Shown here: positions 53,506 to 63,072 of the stretch, piece by piece
Numbering within the stretch: position 1 is the stretch's first letter
Layout: each line of letters starts with the position of its first letter
Assembly (NCBI RefSeq): GCF_005938225.1
Contig: NZ_VCPC01000002.1
Coordinates: 1 to 64,000, forward strand
Reading direction: 5' to 3'
DNA: 64,000 nucleotides
Origin: Arenibacterium halophilum
Lineage (GTDB): Bacteria > Pseudomonadota > Alphaproteobacteria > Rhodobacterales > Rhodobacteraceae
The notes under the pieces: model-generated
Databases searched by the model: none
What the model saw: only the letters and a program-made list of their open reading frames with translations
What the model was told of the DNA's origin: nothing
Program-made: the position numbers and the translations under genes

Positions 53506-54018
53506 ATGAGCACCCTGACCAAATTTCTGATGATCGGTTCGATGCTGGCCATGGCGGCCTGTACGAACGCGGGCCGCTTTGGCGCCGATGGCACCGGCGC
53601 CTCCGGCGTGGGCTCGGGCGCCATCGTGCCCGGTTCGGCCAATGATCCGACATCGCCGGCCTATTTCAACCAGACCATCGGCGACCGCGTGCTGTTCCTG
53701 GTGGACCAGTCGAACCTGTCGCCCGAGGCGCAGCAGATCCTGAATGGTCAGGCCCAGTGGCTGAGCCAGAACGTCGACTATGTCGCCGTGATCGAAGGCC
53801 ATGCCGACGAACAGGGCACCCGCGAGTACAACCTTGCGCTGGGTGCGCGCCGCGCCAATGCCGCCCGCGAATACCTGATCTCGCGCGGCGTGGCGGGCAA
53901 CCGGCTGAAGGTTGTCAGCTACGGCAAGGAACGCCCGATCGAGATTTGCAGCGAAGAGGCCTGCTATGCCAAGAACCGCCGCGCGGTGACGGTGCTGTCG
54001 GCCGGGGTGCTGGGCTAA
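53506..54018 (+). CDS. pal: Peptidoglycan-associated lipoprotein Pal
   Basis: A 170-residue outer-membrane lipoprotein. The lipobox is LAMAAC (lipidated Cys ~19). Residues ~60-170 are an OmpA-like domain: DRVLFLVDQSNLSPEAQQIL, then IEGHADEQGTREYNLALGARRANAAREYL, which bind peptidoglycan. It links the outer membrane to the wall and cycles with TolB. Ribosome site GAGGCG precedes the ATG; cpoB starts three bases after the stop. Confidence 0.95.
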   Translation: MSTLTKFLMIGSMLAMAACTNAGRFGADGTGASGVGSGAIVPGSANDPTSPAYFNQTIGDRVLFLVDQSNLSPEAQQILNGQAQWLSQNVDYVAVIEGHADEQGTREYNLALGARRANAAREYLISRGVAGNRLKVVSYGKERPIEICSEEACYAKNRRAVTVLSAGVLG

Positions 54019-54021
54019 GCC

Positions 54022-54852
54022 ATGCGGATTGCGGTTCTGGCAGTTGCGGCCCTGACATTGGCCGCCCCGCAAGCGGCGCTGGCGCAGGACCGCGAGCGTA
54101 CACTGGCCGACATCCGGCAGGAACTCTCGGTTCTGTATGTCGAGGTTCAGAAGCTCAAGCGCGAGCTATCGACCACGGGCGGGGCATCCACGCCCACCGT
54201 GGGTGGCAGCGTGCTGGACCGCGTCGCCGCGATGGAGGCCGAGTTGCAGCGGCTGACCTCGCAGACGGAATCGCTTGGCAACCGGGTGAACCGGGTTGTG
54301 AGCGACGGCACCAACCGCATTGGCGACCTGGAGTTCCGCCTGTGCGAGATGGAGGCCGCCTGCGATGTCTCGACACTGGGCGAAACCTCGACTCTGGGCG
54401 GGGCACAGGAAGGCGCGGCGCTGACCGCGCCCGTGGCCGAACCGACCGGCGCGCCCACAACCGAAATGGCCGTGGGTGAGGAAAGCGATTTCAACGCTGC
54501 CAAAGCCGCCTTCGACTCGGGCGATTTTGCCGGGGCAGCGCAAAAGCTGTCGGCTTTCGCCATGGCTTATCCCGGCAGCCCTTTGGCGCCCGAGGCCGAG
54601 GTGATGCGCGGCCGCGCGCTGGCCCAGCAGGGCGACACCCGCGAAGCGGCCCGCGCCTATCTGGCCGGGTTCAGCGCGAACCCCGCCGGGCCGCGTGCGC
54701 CCGAGGCGCTGCATCTGCTGGGCGCGGCACTGGGCACGTTGGGGCAGACGGAACAGGCCTGCATAACCCTGGCCGAGGTTGGGGCGCGATTCCCCGGGCA
54801 ACCGGCGGCCGCCAGTGCACAGGCTGACATGGCGCGCCTGGGCTGTAGTTGA
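54022..54852 (+). CDS. cpoB: Cell division coordinator CpoB (YbgF)
   Basis: A 276-residue periplasmic protein. Signal peptide ~1-20 (LAVAALTLAAPQAALAQ), a trimeric coiled coil at ~25-105 (LADIRQELSVLYVEVQKLKREL), a Thr/Ala linker, and a TPR domain at ~155-276 (FNAAKAAFDSGDFAGAAQKLSAF, EALHLLGAALGTLGQTEQACITL). It tunes peptidoglycan synthesis with the Tol machine. Its stop overlaps the TTG start of tilS. Confidence 0.92.
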   Translation: MRIAVLAVAALTLAAPQAALAQDRERTLADIRQELSVLYVEVQKLKRELSTTGGASTPTVGGSVLDRVAAMEAELQRLTSQTESLGNRVNRVVSDGTNRIGDLEFRLCEMEAACDVSTLGETSTLGGAQEGAALTAPVAEPTGAPTTEMAVGEESDFNAAKAAFDSGDFAGAAQKLSAFAMAYPGSPLAPEAEVMRGRALAQQGDTREAARAYLAGFSANPAGPRAPEALHLLGAALGTLGQTEQACITLAEVGARFPGQPAAASAQADMARLGCS

Positions 54853-56090
54853 CCAACACCGGCGATATTCCGCGCGCCGTTCTGCGCGGAGTGCCGCCCG
54901 ATCTGCCCGCCCTTGGATTTGCGGTGTCGGGGGGCAGCGATTCCCTTGCCATGATGTATGCTGCCCATGCTGCCTTTGCCGGAACCGGCACGCGGCTGGC
55001 GGTGGCCACGGTCGATCACGCCCTGCGCGATGGCTCGGCTGATGAGGCGGCCGGGGTGGCTCGGGCGGCTGCGGCGCTGGGGCTGGATCATGACATCCTG
55101 ACATGGGGCGCGGGCGATGTGCCCGGCTGGGACGGGCGCGGCAACCTGCAAGATGCGGCGCGGCGCGCACGCTATGCTTTGTTGTCGGAATGGGCCGCGC
55201 GGCGCGGGCTTGCCGCGGTGGCACTGGCCCATACCGCCGACGATCAGGCCGAAACCGTGCTGATGCGGCTGGCGCGTGCGGGCGGGGTCGACGGGTTGGC
55301 CGCGATGGCCGCTGACAGCCACCGTAACGGGCTGCGCCTGCTGCGCCCTTTGCTGGCCGTACGCCGGGCCGAATTGCGCCGCTATCTGACCGCGCTTGGC
55401 GTGGATTGGGTTGATGACCCCAGCAACGACAACCCCGCATTCGACCGCATCCGCATCCGTAAGGCGCTGGAAACGCTGGGCGAACTGGGCATCTCTGTGC
55501 CCGCGCTGGCGCAGGTCGCGCAGCATATGCAAAGCGCCCGCACCGCGCTGGAAGGACAAGCCAGCGCCGCGATGGCCGCGCTGGCGCAATCCGACAGCGG
55601 AGATCTGCTGCTCGACCGCGCCGGACTGCTGGACTTGCCCGCGGAAACTGCGAGACGCGTTTTGATCCGCGGGTTGCGCGCGGTCACAGGGCAGAACGGA
55701 TACCCACCACGTGGCGCGGCCATCGACCGGCTGCTGGCTGCGGTGTCCGAGGGGCGAGACGACACGCAGGCAGGCTGCCGGTTGCTGGTGCGTCACGATC
55801 GGGTGCGCCTGTGCCGTGAATATGACGCCGTGCGTGATCTGCGCGCCGAACCGGGGCAGGCGTGGGACGGGCGCTGGCGCCTGATCGGCCCGGCCGAAAG
55901 TGACACCCACGTTGCCGCCCTTGGCCCGGAAGGCGCGCGCCAATGCCCCGACTGGCGCGTAACCGGGCGGCCGCATGCTTCTGTCATCGCGACGCCTGCT
56001 GTCTGGCAGGGTCAGCGGCTGATTGCCGCCCCCTTGGCCAATCTGCCGCAAGGTTGGCGCGCAGAACCGGCTTTTCCGAGTGATGCCTGA
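54849..56090 (+). CDS. tilS: tRNA(Ile)-lysidine synthase, TTG start
   Basis: A 413-residue enzyme that puts lysine on C34 of tRNA-Ile(CAU). The PP-loop is FAVSGGSDSLAMM (~26-38), then VDHALRDGSADEA, HTADDQAETVLMRLARAGG and WVDDPSNDNPAFDRIRIRK, all TilS signatures. The TTG start overlaps the cpoB stop (TTGA), the only start that keeps the N terminus. The C-terminal part is degenerate relative to E. coli, as usual in alphaproteobacteria. ftsH follows. Confidence 0.93.
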   Translation: MTNTGDIPRAVLRGVPPDLPALGFAVSGGSDSLAMMYAAHAAFAGTGTRLAVATVDHALRDGSADEAAGVARAAAALGLDHDILTWGAGDVPGWDGRGNLQDAARRARYALLSEWAARRGLAAVALAHTADDQAETVLMRLARAGGVDGLAAMAADSHRNGLRLLRPLLAVRRAELRRYLTALGVDWVDDPSNDNPAFDRIRIRKALETLGELGISVPALAQVAQHMQSARTALEGQASAAMAALAQSDSGDLLLDRAGLLDLPAETARRVLIRGLRAVTGQNGYPPRGAAIDRLLAAVSEGRDDTQAGCRLLVRHDRVRLCREYDAVRDLRAEPGQAWDGRWRLIGPAESDTHVAALGPEGARQCPDWRVTGRPHASVIATPAVWQGQRLIAAPLANLPQGWRAEPAFPSDA

Positions 56091-56226
56091 ATTTGGGCGC
56101 ATTTATCGCATTGAACCCGCCTGCATGATCTCTATTTTAGGTACAGGCTGCGGGGCCGGGTGACAGGCGGTCATCCGGTGCCCGACGGGTCCGCAAGCGG
56201 GCCGCACTAGGTTAGGAGTTTTCCCT

Positions 56227-58146
56227 TTGGGCAATGCACGCAATATCGCGTTCTGGGTCGTTCTGTTTCTGTTGGTGCTGGCGTTGTTCAACCTGTTCAG
56301 CGGATCCGGCGGCACGTTGCAAAGCCGCGAGATCACCTATTCCGATTTCGTGACGGCGGTGAAATCCGGCGAAGTCGGGCAGGCCACGCTGGATGGCGAA
56401 CAGGTTCGGTTCCGGGGCACCGACAATCAGGACTATGTGACGATCAAGCCGGAAGATGCTGAAATCACAAGCCTTCTGATCGACAACAACGTTCCGATCC
56501 GGGCCGAGAAACAACAGCAGTCGATGTTCCAGTCGTTCCTGATCACGCTGTTGCCGTTCCTGTTGCTGATCGGCGTCTGGGTCTACTTCATGAACCGGAT
56601 GCAGGGCGGCGGCAAAGGCGGCGCGATGGGCTTTGGCAAATCCAAGGCGAAGATGCTGACCGAGAAACATGGCCGCGTGACGTTCGACGACGTGGCCGGT
56701 ATCGACGAAGCCAAGGAAGAGCTGGAAGAGATCGTCGAATTCCTGCGCAACCCTCAGAAATTCAGCCGTCTGGGCGGCAAGATCCCGAAAGGCGCTCTGC
56801 TGGTGGGCCCTCCGGGCACCGGCAAGACGCTGCTGGCGCGCGCCATCGCGGGCGAGGCTGGCGTGCCGTTCTTCACCATTTCGGGCTCGGATTTCGTTGA
56901 AATGTTCGTGGGTGTTGGCGCAAGTCGCGTGCGCGACATGTTCGAGCAGGCCAAGAAGAACGCGCCCTGCATCGTGTTCATTGACGAAATCGACGCCGTC
57001 GGCCGCCACCGTGGGGCCGGTTATGGCGGCGGCAACGACGAACGCGAACAGACGCTGAACCAGCTTCTGGTCGAAATGGACGGGTTCGAGGCCAACGAAG
57101 GCGTCATCATCATCGCCGCCACCAACCGCAAGGACGTGCTGGACCCGGCGCTGCTGCGCCCCGGCCGGTTCGACCGTCAGGTCACCGTGGGCAACCCCGA
57201 CATCAAGGGCCGCGAGAAGATTCTGGCCGTGCACGCGCGCAAGACTCCGCTCAGCCCGGATGTCGATCTGCGCGTGATTGCGCGCGGCACGCCCGGCTTT
57301 TCGGGGGCGGATCTGGCGAACCTTGTGAACGAGGCCGCGCTGATGGCCGCGCGTCTTGGGCGGCGTTTCGTTGCCATGGTCGATTTCGAAAACGCCAAGG
57401 ACAAGGTGATGATGGGGGCCGAGCGGCGCAGCATGGTGCTGACCTCGGAGCAGAAGGAACACACCGCCTATCACGAGGCCGGGCACGCCATCGTCGGGCT
57501 GGAACTGCCGAAATGCGATCCGGTCTACAAGGCCACGATCATCCCGCGCGGTGGCGCGCTGGGGATGGTGGTCAGCCTGCCGGAAATCGACCGGCTGAAC
57601 TGGCACCGCGACGAATGCACCCAGAAGCTGGCGATGACCATGGCGGGCAAGGCCGCCGAGGTGATCAAGTGGGGCGAGGATGCCGTGTCGAACGGCCCCT
57701 CGGGCGACATCCAGCAGGCCAGCGGGCTGGCCCGCGCCATGGTGATGCGGTGGGGTATGTCCGACAAGGTCGGCAACATCGACTATCAGCAGGCGCACGA
57801 AGGCTACATGGGCAATGGAGCTGGCGGCTTCTCGGTCTCGGCCCACACGAAAGAGCTGATCGAGGAAGAGGTGAAGCGTCTGGTCGACGAAGCCTATGCC
57901 TGGGCGCGCCAGATCCTGACGGACAAGCACGACGAATGGGAACGGCTGGCGCAGGGCTTGCTGGAATACGAAACCCTAACCGGCGAGGAAATCAAGCGCG
58001 TGATCCGGGGTGAACCGCCCCATGCCGACGATGGCGAGGATGACAGTGCCGATGCCGGCAACGCCCCCAGCGTCACGGCGATCCCGAAGACCAAGCCGCG
58101 CAAGACCCCGCCCGAAGGCGGGATGGAGCCGGAGCCCTCGGCCTGA
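56227..58146 (+). CDS. ftsH: ATP-dependent zinc metalloprotease FtsH, TTG start
   Basis: A 639-residue membrane protease. Two helices (~6-25, ~102-122) flank a periplasmic domain; the AAA module has Walker A GPPGTGKT (~196-203), Walker [18 protein letters not shown] and the second region of homology [20 protein letters not shown]; the protease site is HEAGH (~417-421). It degrades misfolded and regulatory proteins at the inner membrane. The TTG at 56227 has the ribosome site TAGGAG nine bases upstream. The C-terminal ~40 residues are acidic and Pro-rich. A strong terminator follows. Confidence 0.97.
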   Translation: MGNARNIAFWVVLFLLVLALFNLFSGSGGTLQSREITYSDFVTAVKSGEVGQATLDGEQVRFRGTDNQDYVTIKPEDAEITSLLIDNNVPIRAEKQQQSMFQSFLITLLPFLLLIGVWVYFMNRMQGGGKGGAMGFGKSKAKMLTEKHGRVTFDDVAGIDEAKEELEEIVEFLRNPQKFSRLGGKIPKGALLVGPPGTGKTLLARAIAGEAGVPFFTISGSDFVEMFVGVGASRVRDMFEQAKKNAPCIVFIDEIDAVGRHRGAGYGGGNDEREQTLNQLLVEMDGFEANEGVIIIAATNRKDVLDPALLRPGRFDRQVTVGNPDIKGREKILAVHARKTPLSPDVDLRVIARGTPGFSGADLANLVNEAALMAARLGRRFVAMVDFENAKDKVMMGAERRSMVLTSEQKEHTAYHEAGHAIVGLELPKCDPVYKATIIPRGGALGMVVSLPEIDRLNWHRDECTQKLAMTMAGKAAEVIKWGEDAVSNGPSGDIQQASGLARAMVMRWGMSDKVGNIDYQQAHEGYMGNGAGGFSVSAHTKELIEEEVKRLVDEAYAWARQILTDKHDEWERLAQGLLEYETLTGEEIKRVIRGEPPHADDGEDDSADAGNAPSVTAIPKTKPRKTPPEGGMEPEPSA

Positions 58147-58166
58147 TCCGGGTGGGGTAGGATACG

Positions 58167-58194
58167 AAAGGCGGCCCGCAACGGCCGCCTTTTT
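58167..58194. terminator. Strong bidirectional terminator between ftsH and the HxlR gene
   Basis: AAAGGCGGCC (58167-58176) and GGCCGCCTTT (58183-58192) form a perfect ten-base stem with a short loop and T-runs on both strands. It serves ftsH and the convergent regulator gene. Confidence 0.88.
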
Positions 58195-58198
58195 CATG

Positions 58199-58609
58199 TC
58201 AGCCGGGTTTGGGCGGGTTGTCGCGGGCATAGGCCGCACGGGCGGATTCGATGGCTTCGAAATTCGCCTCGGCCCACAGCCAGACACCGCAGAACGCCTT
58301 GCTGAGGCCAAGGCCCAGTTCGGTCAGCCGGTATTCGACCTTGGGCGGCACCACCGGATACACCTTGCGCGTCACCAGCCCGTCCCGCTCCATCGCGCGC
58401 AGGGTTTGCGTCAGCATCTTCTGGCTGATCCCGGGGCAGGCGCGCGACAGTTCCTTGAACCGGCAAACCTCGGTCTCGGTCAGGATCTCGATCAGCAGCA
58501 TCGTCCACTTGTCGGCCACGCGGCCGATGATCTGCTCTACCAGCCTGTCAACCGCCGGGTCGGTTGGGGGCAGGGCCTGCAATTCGTCGCGCAGCGAGGG
58601 GTTCGGCAT
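58199..58609 (-). CDS. HxlR-family transcriptional regulator
   Basis: A 136-residue winged-helix protein of the HxlR family. The core is VADKWTMLLIEILTETEVCRFKELSR, GISQKMLTQTLRAMERDGLVTRK (recognition helix) and PPKVEYRLTELGLGL (wing). Only one Cys lies in the sensor region (VCRF), with another in RACPG, so redox sensing as in HypR is possible but not shown. It is divergent from the SDR gene, 103 bases apart, and probably controls it. Confidence 0.92.
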   Translation of the reverse strand: MPNPSLRDELQALPPTDPAVDRLVEQIIGRVADKWTMLLIEILTETEVCRFKELSRACPGISQKMLTQTLRAMERDGLVTRKVYPVVPPKVEYRLTELGLGLSKAFCGVWLWAEANFEAIESARAAYARDNPPKPG

Positions 58610-58712
58610 GGCTCATGCTCTCTTTTAGGTAAGTATAAATCTTTCGGGTGCCTTCTTTCGCAAGGGTAGCGCGATCTGCATCTAGGGGCCAGACAGAACG
58701 AAAGGACACCAG

Positions 58713-59459
58713 ATGAGTTTCACAAATCGCACCATCCTGATCACCGGCGGCAATTCCGGCATCGGCCGCGCGCTGGCCGAGGCGCTGCAAGCGCAGGGCA
58801 ACAGCGTTATCGTCACAGGGCGCAATCCCGAGAGCTTGGCCGGTACACTCGCCGACAACCCTGACATGGCGGGCTATGCGCTGGATGTGACCGATGCGAG
58901 TGCCGTTGACTCCTTCGCCGCGCAGGTGGTGGCCGATCACCCAACCCTCGACACGATAATCCTGAACGCCGGGATCATGGAGCCCGAGGATTTCACCGCC
59001 GACACCATATCGCTGGACGTGGCGCTGCGCACCATTGCCACCAACCTGCTGGCCCCGATGCAACTGGCGGCGGCGCTGCTGCCGCATTTGCGCAGTCAGC
59101 CACAGGCGGCGCTCATCACGGTGTCGTCGGGTCTGGCGTTCGTGCCCAAGGCGGGCAACCCGGCCTATTCCGCCAGCAAGGCGGCGATCCATTCCTGGAC
59201 GCAATCGCTGCGCCACCAACTGCGCGCCACGCCGGTCGCGGTGCATGAAATCGCTCCGCCGCTGGTCGCGACCGAGCTGACACCCGGTCAGTCGCAGGTC
59301 GCTGCCGCCATGCCTCTGCAAGAATTCATCGACGAGGTGGTGGGGATCATGACGCAGGACAGCGTGCCGAATGAGATTCTGGTGCAGCGCGTCAATTTCC
59401 AGCGCCGTGCCGAAGCCGAAGGCCGGTTTGACGCCGCCTTTGCCACGATAAACGGCTGA
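58713..59459 (+). CDS. Short-chain dehydrogenase/reductase (DltE-like)
   Basis: A 248-residue classical SDR. NAD(P) motif TGGNSGIGRALAEAL (~11-25), NAG in ILNAGIM, and the catalytic set Ser in VSSGLAF and YSASKAAIH. Residues ~180-240 are the variable substrate part. DltE-type SDRs under HxlR control are common; the substrate is unknown. The 58610-58712 spacer contains AT-rich TTTTAGGTAAGTATAAATC, a plausible promoter/operator area. Confidence 0.88.
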   Translation: MSFTNRTILITGGNSGIGRALAEALQAQGNSVIVTGRNPESLAGTLADNPDMAGYALDVTDASAVDSFAAQVVADHPTLDTIILNAGIMEPEDFTADTISLDVALRTIATNLLAPMQLAAALLPHLRSQPQAALITVSSGLAFVPKAGNPAYSASKAAIHSWTQSLRHQLRATPVAVHEIAPPLVATELTPGQSQVAAAMPLQEFIDEVVGIMTQDSVPNEILVQRVNFQRRAEAEGRFDAAFATING

Positions 59460-59812
59460 CGACTCGCGGCAGGCGTTTCTGCGGGTGCGAAGGCTCCCTT
59501 ATCAGCGCCAAGCGTGCTGACCGGCTCGGTACGGTGACCGGCTGCCACGCGTTTGAGCAGCTGCGGCGGCAGTCGCCCGCCATATGGGCAAAACGGGCGC
59601 TGGGGCAGGCGCGTTCAGGCAATCACAGCTGCGTTAACAAAACGTGATTATGCAGTTGCAGCAATACGTGTATGTTGCACGTGGTGAAGGGGTTTGCGGG
59701 ATGTAATCTTGTTAAACTTCTGTTTCCCGTGGTGTGGGGCCTGTGTGGCGGCGTAAACACCCTTTGCCACCCCAAGAATATGCCCGGGCTTGTCCGGCCC
59801 GGGCAACAGGGC
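59460..59812. other. Gene-free stretch with terminator of the hydroxyacid dehydrogenase gene
   Basis: No supported gene. The palindromic words GTTAACAAAACG and TTGCAGCAATACGTG near 59635-59690 are unexplained. A perfect hairpin TGCCCGGGC (59781-59789) with GCCCGGGCA (59797-59805) precedes the minus-strand gene end and, on that strand, is followed by ATATTCTTGG; it is its likely terminator. Confidence 0.5.
59781..59805 (-). terminator. Hairpin terminator of the hydroxyacid dehydrogenase/FAH gene pair
   Basis: Nine-base perfect stem TGCCCGGGC/GCCCGGGCA with a seven-base loop, eight bases beyond the stop at 59813 on the minus strand, and a T-rich sequence after it. Confidence 0.65.
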
Positions 59813-60781
59813 TCAGCCTTTGGGCGACAGATGCGCACACTCCGGCACCGGCGCGATCACGGTACCATCTTTCATGAACTGGCTCAGGTTGTCGCAGGTC
59901 AGATCGCCCATCGCCTGACGGGTTTCGACCGTGGCGCTGGCGATATGGGGTTGCAGTGTCACGTTTTCCATTGAAAACAGCGCCTCGGGCACCTTGGGTT
60001 CTTCCTCGAACACGTCCAGACCGGCGCCCGCAATGGTGCCATCCTGCAGGGCTGTGACCAGCGCCGACTCGTCCACCACCGATCCACGCGCGACATTCAC
60101 CAGAATGCCTTGCGGCCCCAGCGCCTTCAGCACCTCGGCGTTCACCATGTGCCGCGTTTCCGGCCCGCCAGGCGTGATGCAAATCAGCACCTCGCAATCG
60201 CGCGCCATCTCGACCAGATCGGCGTAATAGCGATAGGGCACATCCTTTTTCGACCGCCCGTGATAGACGATGGTCGCACCAAAAGGCGGCAGCCGGTCGG
60301 CAATCGCCTGCCCGATGCGGCCCAGACCGATGATGCCCACGGTGCGGTTCTGCGGGCTGGTGGTGAGCGGCGGATAGCCCTCGGCCTCCCACCGGCCGGC
60401 GCGAAGATAGGTGTCATAGGCCACCATCTTGCGCGAGGTTGCGAGCCACAGCAGGATCGCGGTGGTCGCCACATCGTCGTTCAGCACATTGGGCGTATGG
60501 GCGACGATGATCCCCCGACTCGCCGCCAGATCCGCGTCGATCGTGTCATAGCCAACGCCATAGCTGGAAATTACGCGCAGCTTGGGCAGCTGGTCCATGA
60601 TCGGCGTTGGCAGGCCCAGCCCACCGCCGGTGCAGACGGCGACAATCTCGGCCCCATGTTCGGCCAGCACCGCGCCTTGCGCCTCGGGGTCGGCGGGCAG
60701 CCGGTGCACGCTGAATTCGGCGTCCAGCCGCGCCTGCATTCGGGGCGTCACAGGGCCAATCAGCAAAAGGTCTGGTTTCAT
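59813..60781 (-). CDS. D-2-hydroxyacid dehydrogenase
   Basis: A 322-residue NAD(P)-dependent enzyme of the D-isomer 2-hydroxyacid family. Cofactor motif GIIGLGRIGQAIADRL (~150-165); catalytic residues are Arg in CITPGGPETRHM, Glu in NVARGSVVDESAL to DVFEEEP, and His in LQPHIASATVETRQAM. It could reduce glyoxylate or hydroxypyruvate; substrate unknown. The start follows the FAH-family gene by three bases on the same strand, so they are co-transcribed. Confidence 0.92.
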   Translation of the reverse strand: MKPDLLLIGPVTPRMQARLDAEFSVHRLPADPEAQGAVLAEHGAEIVAVCTGGGLGLPTPIMDQLPKLRVISSYGVGYDTIDADLAASRGIIVAHTPNVLNDDVATTAILLWLATSRKMVAYDTYLRAGRWEAEGYPPLTTSPQNRTVGIIGLGRIGQAIADRLPPFGATIVYHGRSKKDVPYRYYADLVEMARDCEVLICITPGGPETRHMVNAEVLKALGPQGILVNVARGSVVDESALVTALQDGTIAGAGLDVFEEEPKVPEALFSMENVTLQPHIASATVETRQAMGDLTCDNLSQFMKDGTVIAPVPECAHLSPKG

Positions 60782-60784
60782 TGC

Positions 60785-61633
60785 TCAGGCGTCCTGTTCC
60801 AGAATTTGCGTTTGGCGGCCAAGGCCTTCGATCGTCAGTTCCATCCGGTCGCCGGCATTCAGAAACACCGGCTGCGGCTTGATCCCAAGCCCCACGCCCG
60901 GAGGCGTGCCGGTGGCGATCACGTCGCCGGGGTGCAGCGTGAACAGCTGCGACAGGTGAGAGATGATCTGCGCGACCGTAAAGATCATGGTCGAGGTGTT
61001 GCCCGTCTGGCGGCGTTCGCCGTTTACATCCAGCGCCATCGACAGCTCTTGCGGGTTTTCAACCTCGTCCCGGGTCACCAACCAGGGGCCGATGGGGCCG
61101 AAAGTGTCGCAGGATTTGCCCTTGGTCCACTGGCCGGTCAGCTTGTTCTGGAAATCGCGTTCGGACACGTCGTTGACGATGCAATAGCCCGCAACGTGGG
61201 TCAGCGCCTCCGCCTCGGTGACGTATTTCGCCGGGGTGCCGATCACCACGCCCAATTCCACCTCGTAATCCACCGCGGTCGAGTTGCGCGGGATCAGCAC
61301 GGTGTCATCGGGGCCCACCACGGCCGAGGTCGCCTTCATGAACAGGATGGGATGCTCGGGAATGGGCGATCCGGTTTCGGCGGCGTGGTCGGAATAGTTC
61401 AGCCCGATGCACATGAATTTGCCGATCCCCGCCACACAGGCCCCCATACGCGGGCTGCCAGTGACCAGCGGCAGCGTAGCCGTGTCCAAAGCGCGCAGAC
61501 GGTCCAGCTCGGCATCTGACAGGGCCGCGCCGGTGATGTCGTTCACATGCGCCGACAGATCGCGCAGCGCGCCGTCACCATCGATCAGGCCGGGTTTCTC
61601 CAGGCCGGGTTCGCCATAGCGGACCAGTTTCAT
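60785..61633 (-). CDS. Fumarylacetoacetate hydrolase-family protein
   Basis: A 282-residue FAH-fold enzyme. Metal-binding region IGLNYSDHAAETGSPIPEHPILF, then AVDYEVELGVVIG (metal Glu) and GTPPGVGLGIKPQPVFLNAGD (C-terminal signature). The family hydrolyses or decarboxylates keto acids such as ureidoglycolate-like or 2,4-diketo-deoxy sugar acids. The start at 61633 (MKLVRYG) sits seven bases after AAGGAG; an ATG six bases earlier is too near. It is divergent from the DenD-like gene. Confidence 0.9.
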   Translation of the reverse strand: MKLVRYGEPGLEKPGLIDGDGALRDLSAHVNDITGAALSDAELDRLRALDTATLPLVTGSPRMGACVAGIGKFMCIGLNYSDHAAETGSPIPEHPILFMKATSAVVGPDDTVLIPRNSTAVDYEVELGVVIGTPAKYVTEAEALTHVAGYCIVNDVSERDFQNKLTGQWTKGKSCDTFGPIGPWLVTRDEVENPQELSMALDVNGERRQTGNTSTMIFTVAQIISHLSQLFTLHPGDVIATGTPPGVGLGIKPQPVFLNAGDRMELTIEGLGRQTQILEQDA

Positions 61634-61702
61634 GGGCATTCTCCTTGCCGTCATTCCCTTGCGGGAAAGTGGTAGATCACGCCGGGGTGAATGACCAGAG
61701 TA

Positions 61703-61712
61703 TGCAATTGCA
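61703..61712. promoter_or_regulatory. Perfect 10-bp palindrome between divergent sugar-acid genes
   Basis: TGCAATTGCA lies about midway between the starts at 61633 and 61772. Such sites are typical of GntR or LacI family operators. No regulator gene is nearby in the window. Short, so only suggestive. Confidence 0.3.
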
Positions 61713-61771
61713 GATAGCCAAGCGCCGGGATTGGTGAAAGGGTGCCCGCGGTCTTAAAGGGAGTGACTACG

Positions 61772-62752
61772 GTGAAAAAACGGGTTCTGGTACTGGGCGC
61801 GGGCGGGATGATCGGGCAGAAGCTGCTGGCGCGGCTGGTGCGCGACGGGATCGACGGGGCCAAGGTGCAAATCACCGCCCATGACATCGCCTTTCCCGAC
61901 AATGCCGTGCCGGTTGACCGCCAGATCATCGGCAGCGTGACCGAACCCGGCGTGATGGAGCGGCTGGTCGCCGACGACCCGGAATATGTCTTTCACCTTG
62001 CCGCCATCGTATCGGGCGAGGCCGAGGCCGATTTCGACAAGGGCTGGCAGACCAATATGTTCCCTTGCTGGTCGTTGCTTCAGGCCCTGCGCGCCCGGCA
62101 CGAGGCGACGGGCGGCAGCTATCGCCCCCGTTTGGTGTTCACCTCGTCCATTGCCGTCTTCGGCGCGCCTTTCGAGGACGAGATTTCCGATACCTTCCTG
62201 ACCGCTCCGCTGACCAGCTATGGCGCGCAAAAGGTGATCTGCGAACAGATGATCTCGGATTTCTCGCGCAAGGGGTTCATCGACGGTGTGGCGATCCGCC
62301 TGCCGTCGATCTGCGTGCGCCCGGGCAAGGCGAACCGCGCGGCGGCGGGGTTCTTTTCCGGCATCATCCGCGAGCCGCTGAACGGGGTTCAGGCCGTGCT
62401 GCCGGTGCCCGATACGGTGGTGCACACCCATGCCTCGCCCCGCTCGGCCGTGGGGTTCCTGTGCCACGCCGCCACGCTGGACACCGACCGCCTGAACGGG
62501 CGACGCGCGATCAACATGCCGGGCGTCGCCTGCACCGTGGCCGAACAGATCGAGGCGCTGCGTGATGCGGCGGGGGAACAGGCGGTCGCGCTGATCCGGC
62601 GCGAGGATGACCCGGCGGTGGCGCACATCGTCGATAACTGGCCCACGCGGTTCAATGCAGCGCGCGCCCATGCGCTGGGGTTCCGCGCCGAAACCGAATT
62701 TCGCGAGATCATCCAGACCTATATCGAGGAAGACCTGAAACCGGCTCAGTAA
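61772..62752 (+). CDS. NAD-dependent epimerase/dehydrogenase, D-erythronate dehydrogenase (DenD)-like
   Basis: A 326-residue extended SDR. NAD motif LVLGAGGMIGQKLLARL (~5-21), VFHLAAIVSGEAEADFDKG, Ser in FTSSIAVFG, and YGAQK (~146-150) as the catalytic Tyr-x-x-x-Lys. IRLPSICVRPGKANRAAAGFF and HTHASPRSAVGF are DenD-family features. DenD oxidises D-erythronate in four-carbon acid catabolism. The start GTG at 61772 follows AAAGGGAG. The convergent slyX overlaps its 3' end by seven bases. Other denD pathway genes are not seen. Confidence 0.8.
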   Translation: MKKRVLVLGAGGMIGQKLLARLVRDGIDGAKVQITAHDIAFPDNAVPVDRQIIGSVTEPGVMERLVADDPEYVFHLAAIVSGEAEADFDKGWQTNMFPCWSLLQALRARHEATGGSYRPRLVFTSSIAVFGAPFEDEISDTFLTAPLTSYGAQKVICEQMISDFSRKGFIDGVAIRLPSICVRPGKANRAAAGFFSGIIREPLNGVQAVLPVPDTVVHTHASPRSAVGFLCHAATLDTDRLNGRRAINMPGVACTVAEQIEALRDAAGEQAVALIRREDDPAVAHIVDNWPTRFNAARAHALGFRAETEFREIIQTYIEEDLKPAQ

Positions 62753-62940
62753 TGCGGTGGGCGTTCGTCGCCCATCACCACCCCGCCTGACCCTTCGGCC
62801 TCGCGCGCGGCTTCGCGTTCCATCAGCATCTGTACCCGGCGCTTCAGTACGTCGATGTCCGATTGCTGCCGGGTCACGATCTCGTTCAATTCGTCCACCG
62901 TTCGGGTCAGGTGGGCGATCTGTTCTTCCAGCTGCTGCAT
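62746..62940 (-). CDS. slyX: SlyX-family protein
   Basis: A 64-residue coiled-coil protein ([26 protein letters not shown]) ending with the family's RPPHY. Start at 62940 has AGGAG seven bases upstream; an ATG at 62967 adds nine residues without a ribosome site. Function unknown. Its last codons overlap the 3' end of the DenD-like gene. Confidence 0.9.
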   Translation of the reverse strand: MQQLEEQIAHLTRTVDELNEIVTRQQSDIDVLKRRVQMLMEREAAREAEGSGGVVMGDERPPHY

Positions 62941-63072
62941 CGTGTGCTCCTGCGTTTGGGGCGTCATAGCGTGAGTTGCCGCGCGAAGCCAGAGAGCGAG
63001 GGGCCAGTCGCTTGCCCCCGGGCGGGGCTTGGGCTAGACCGCGCCGCAAGTGACGCGGCGAGGAACACGCAG

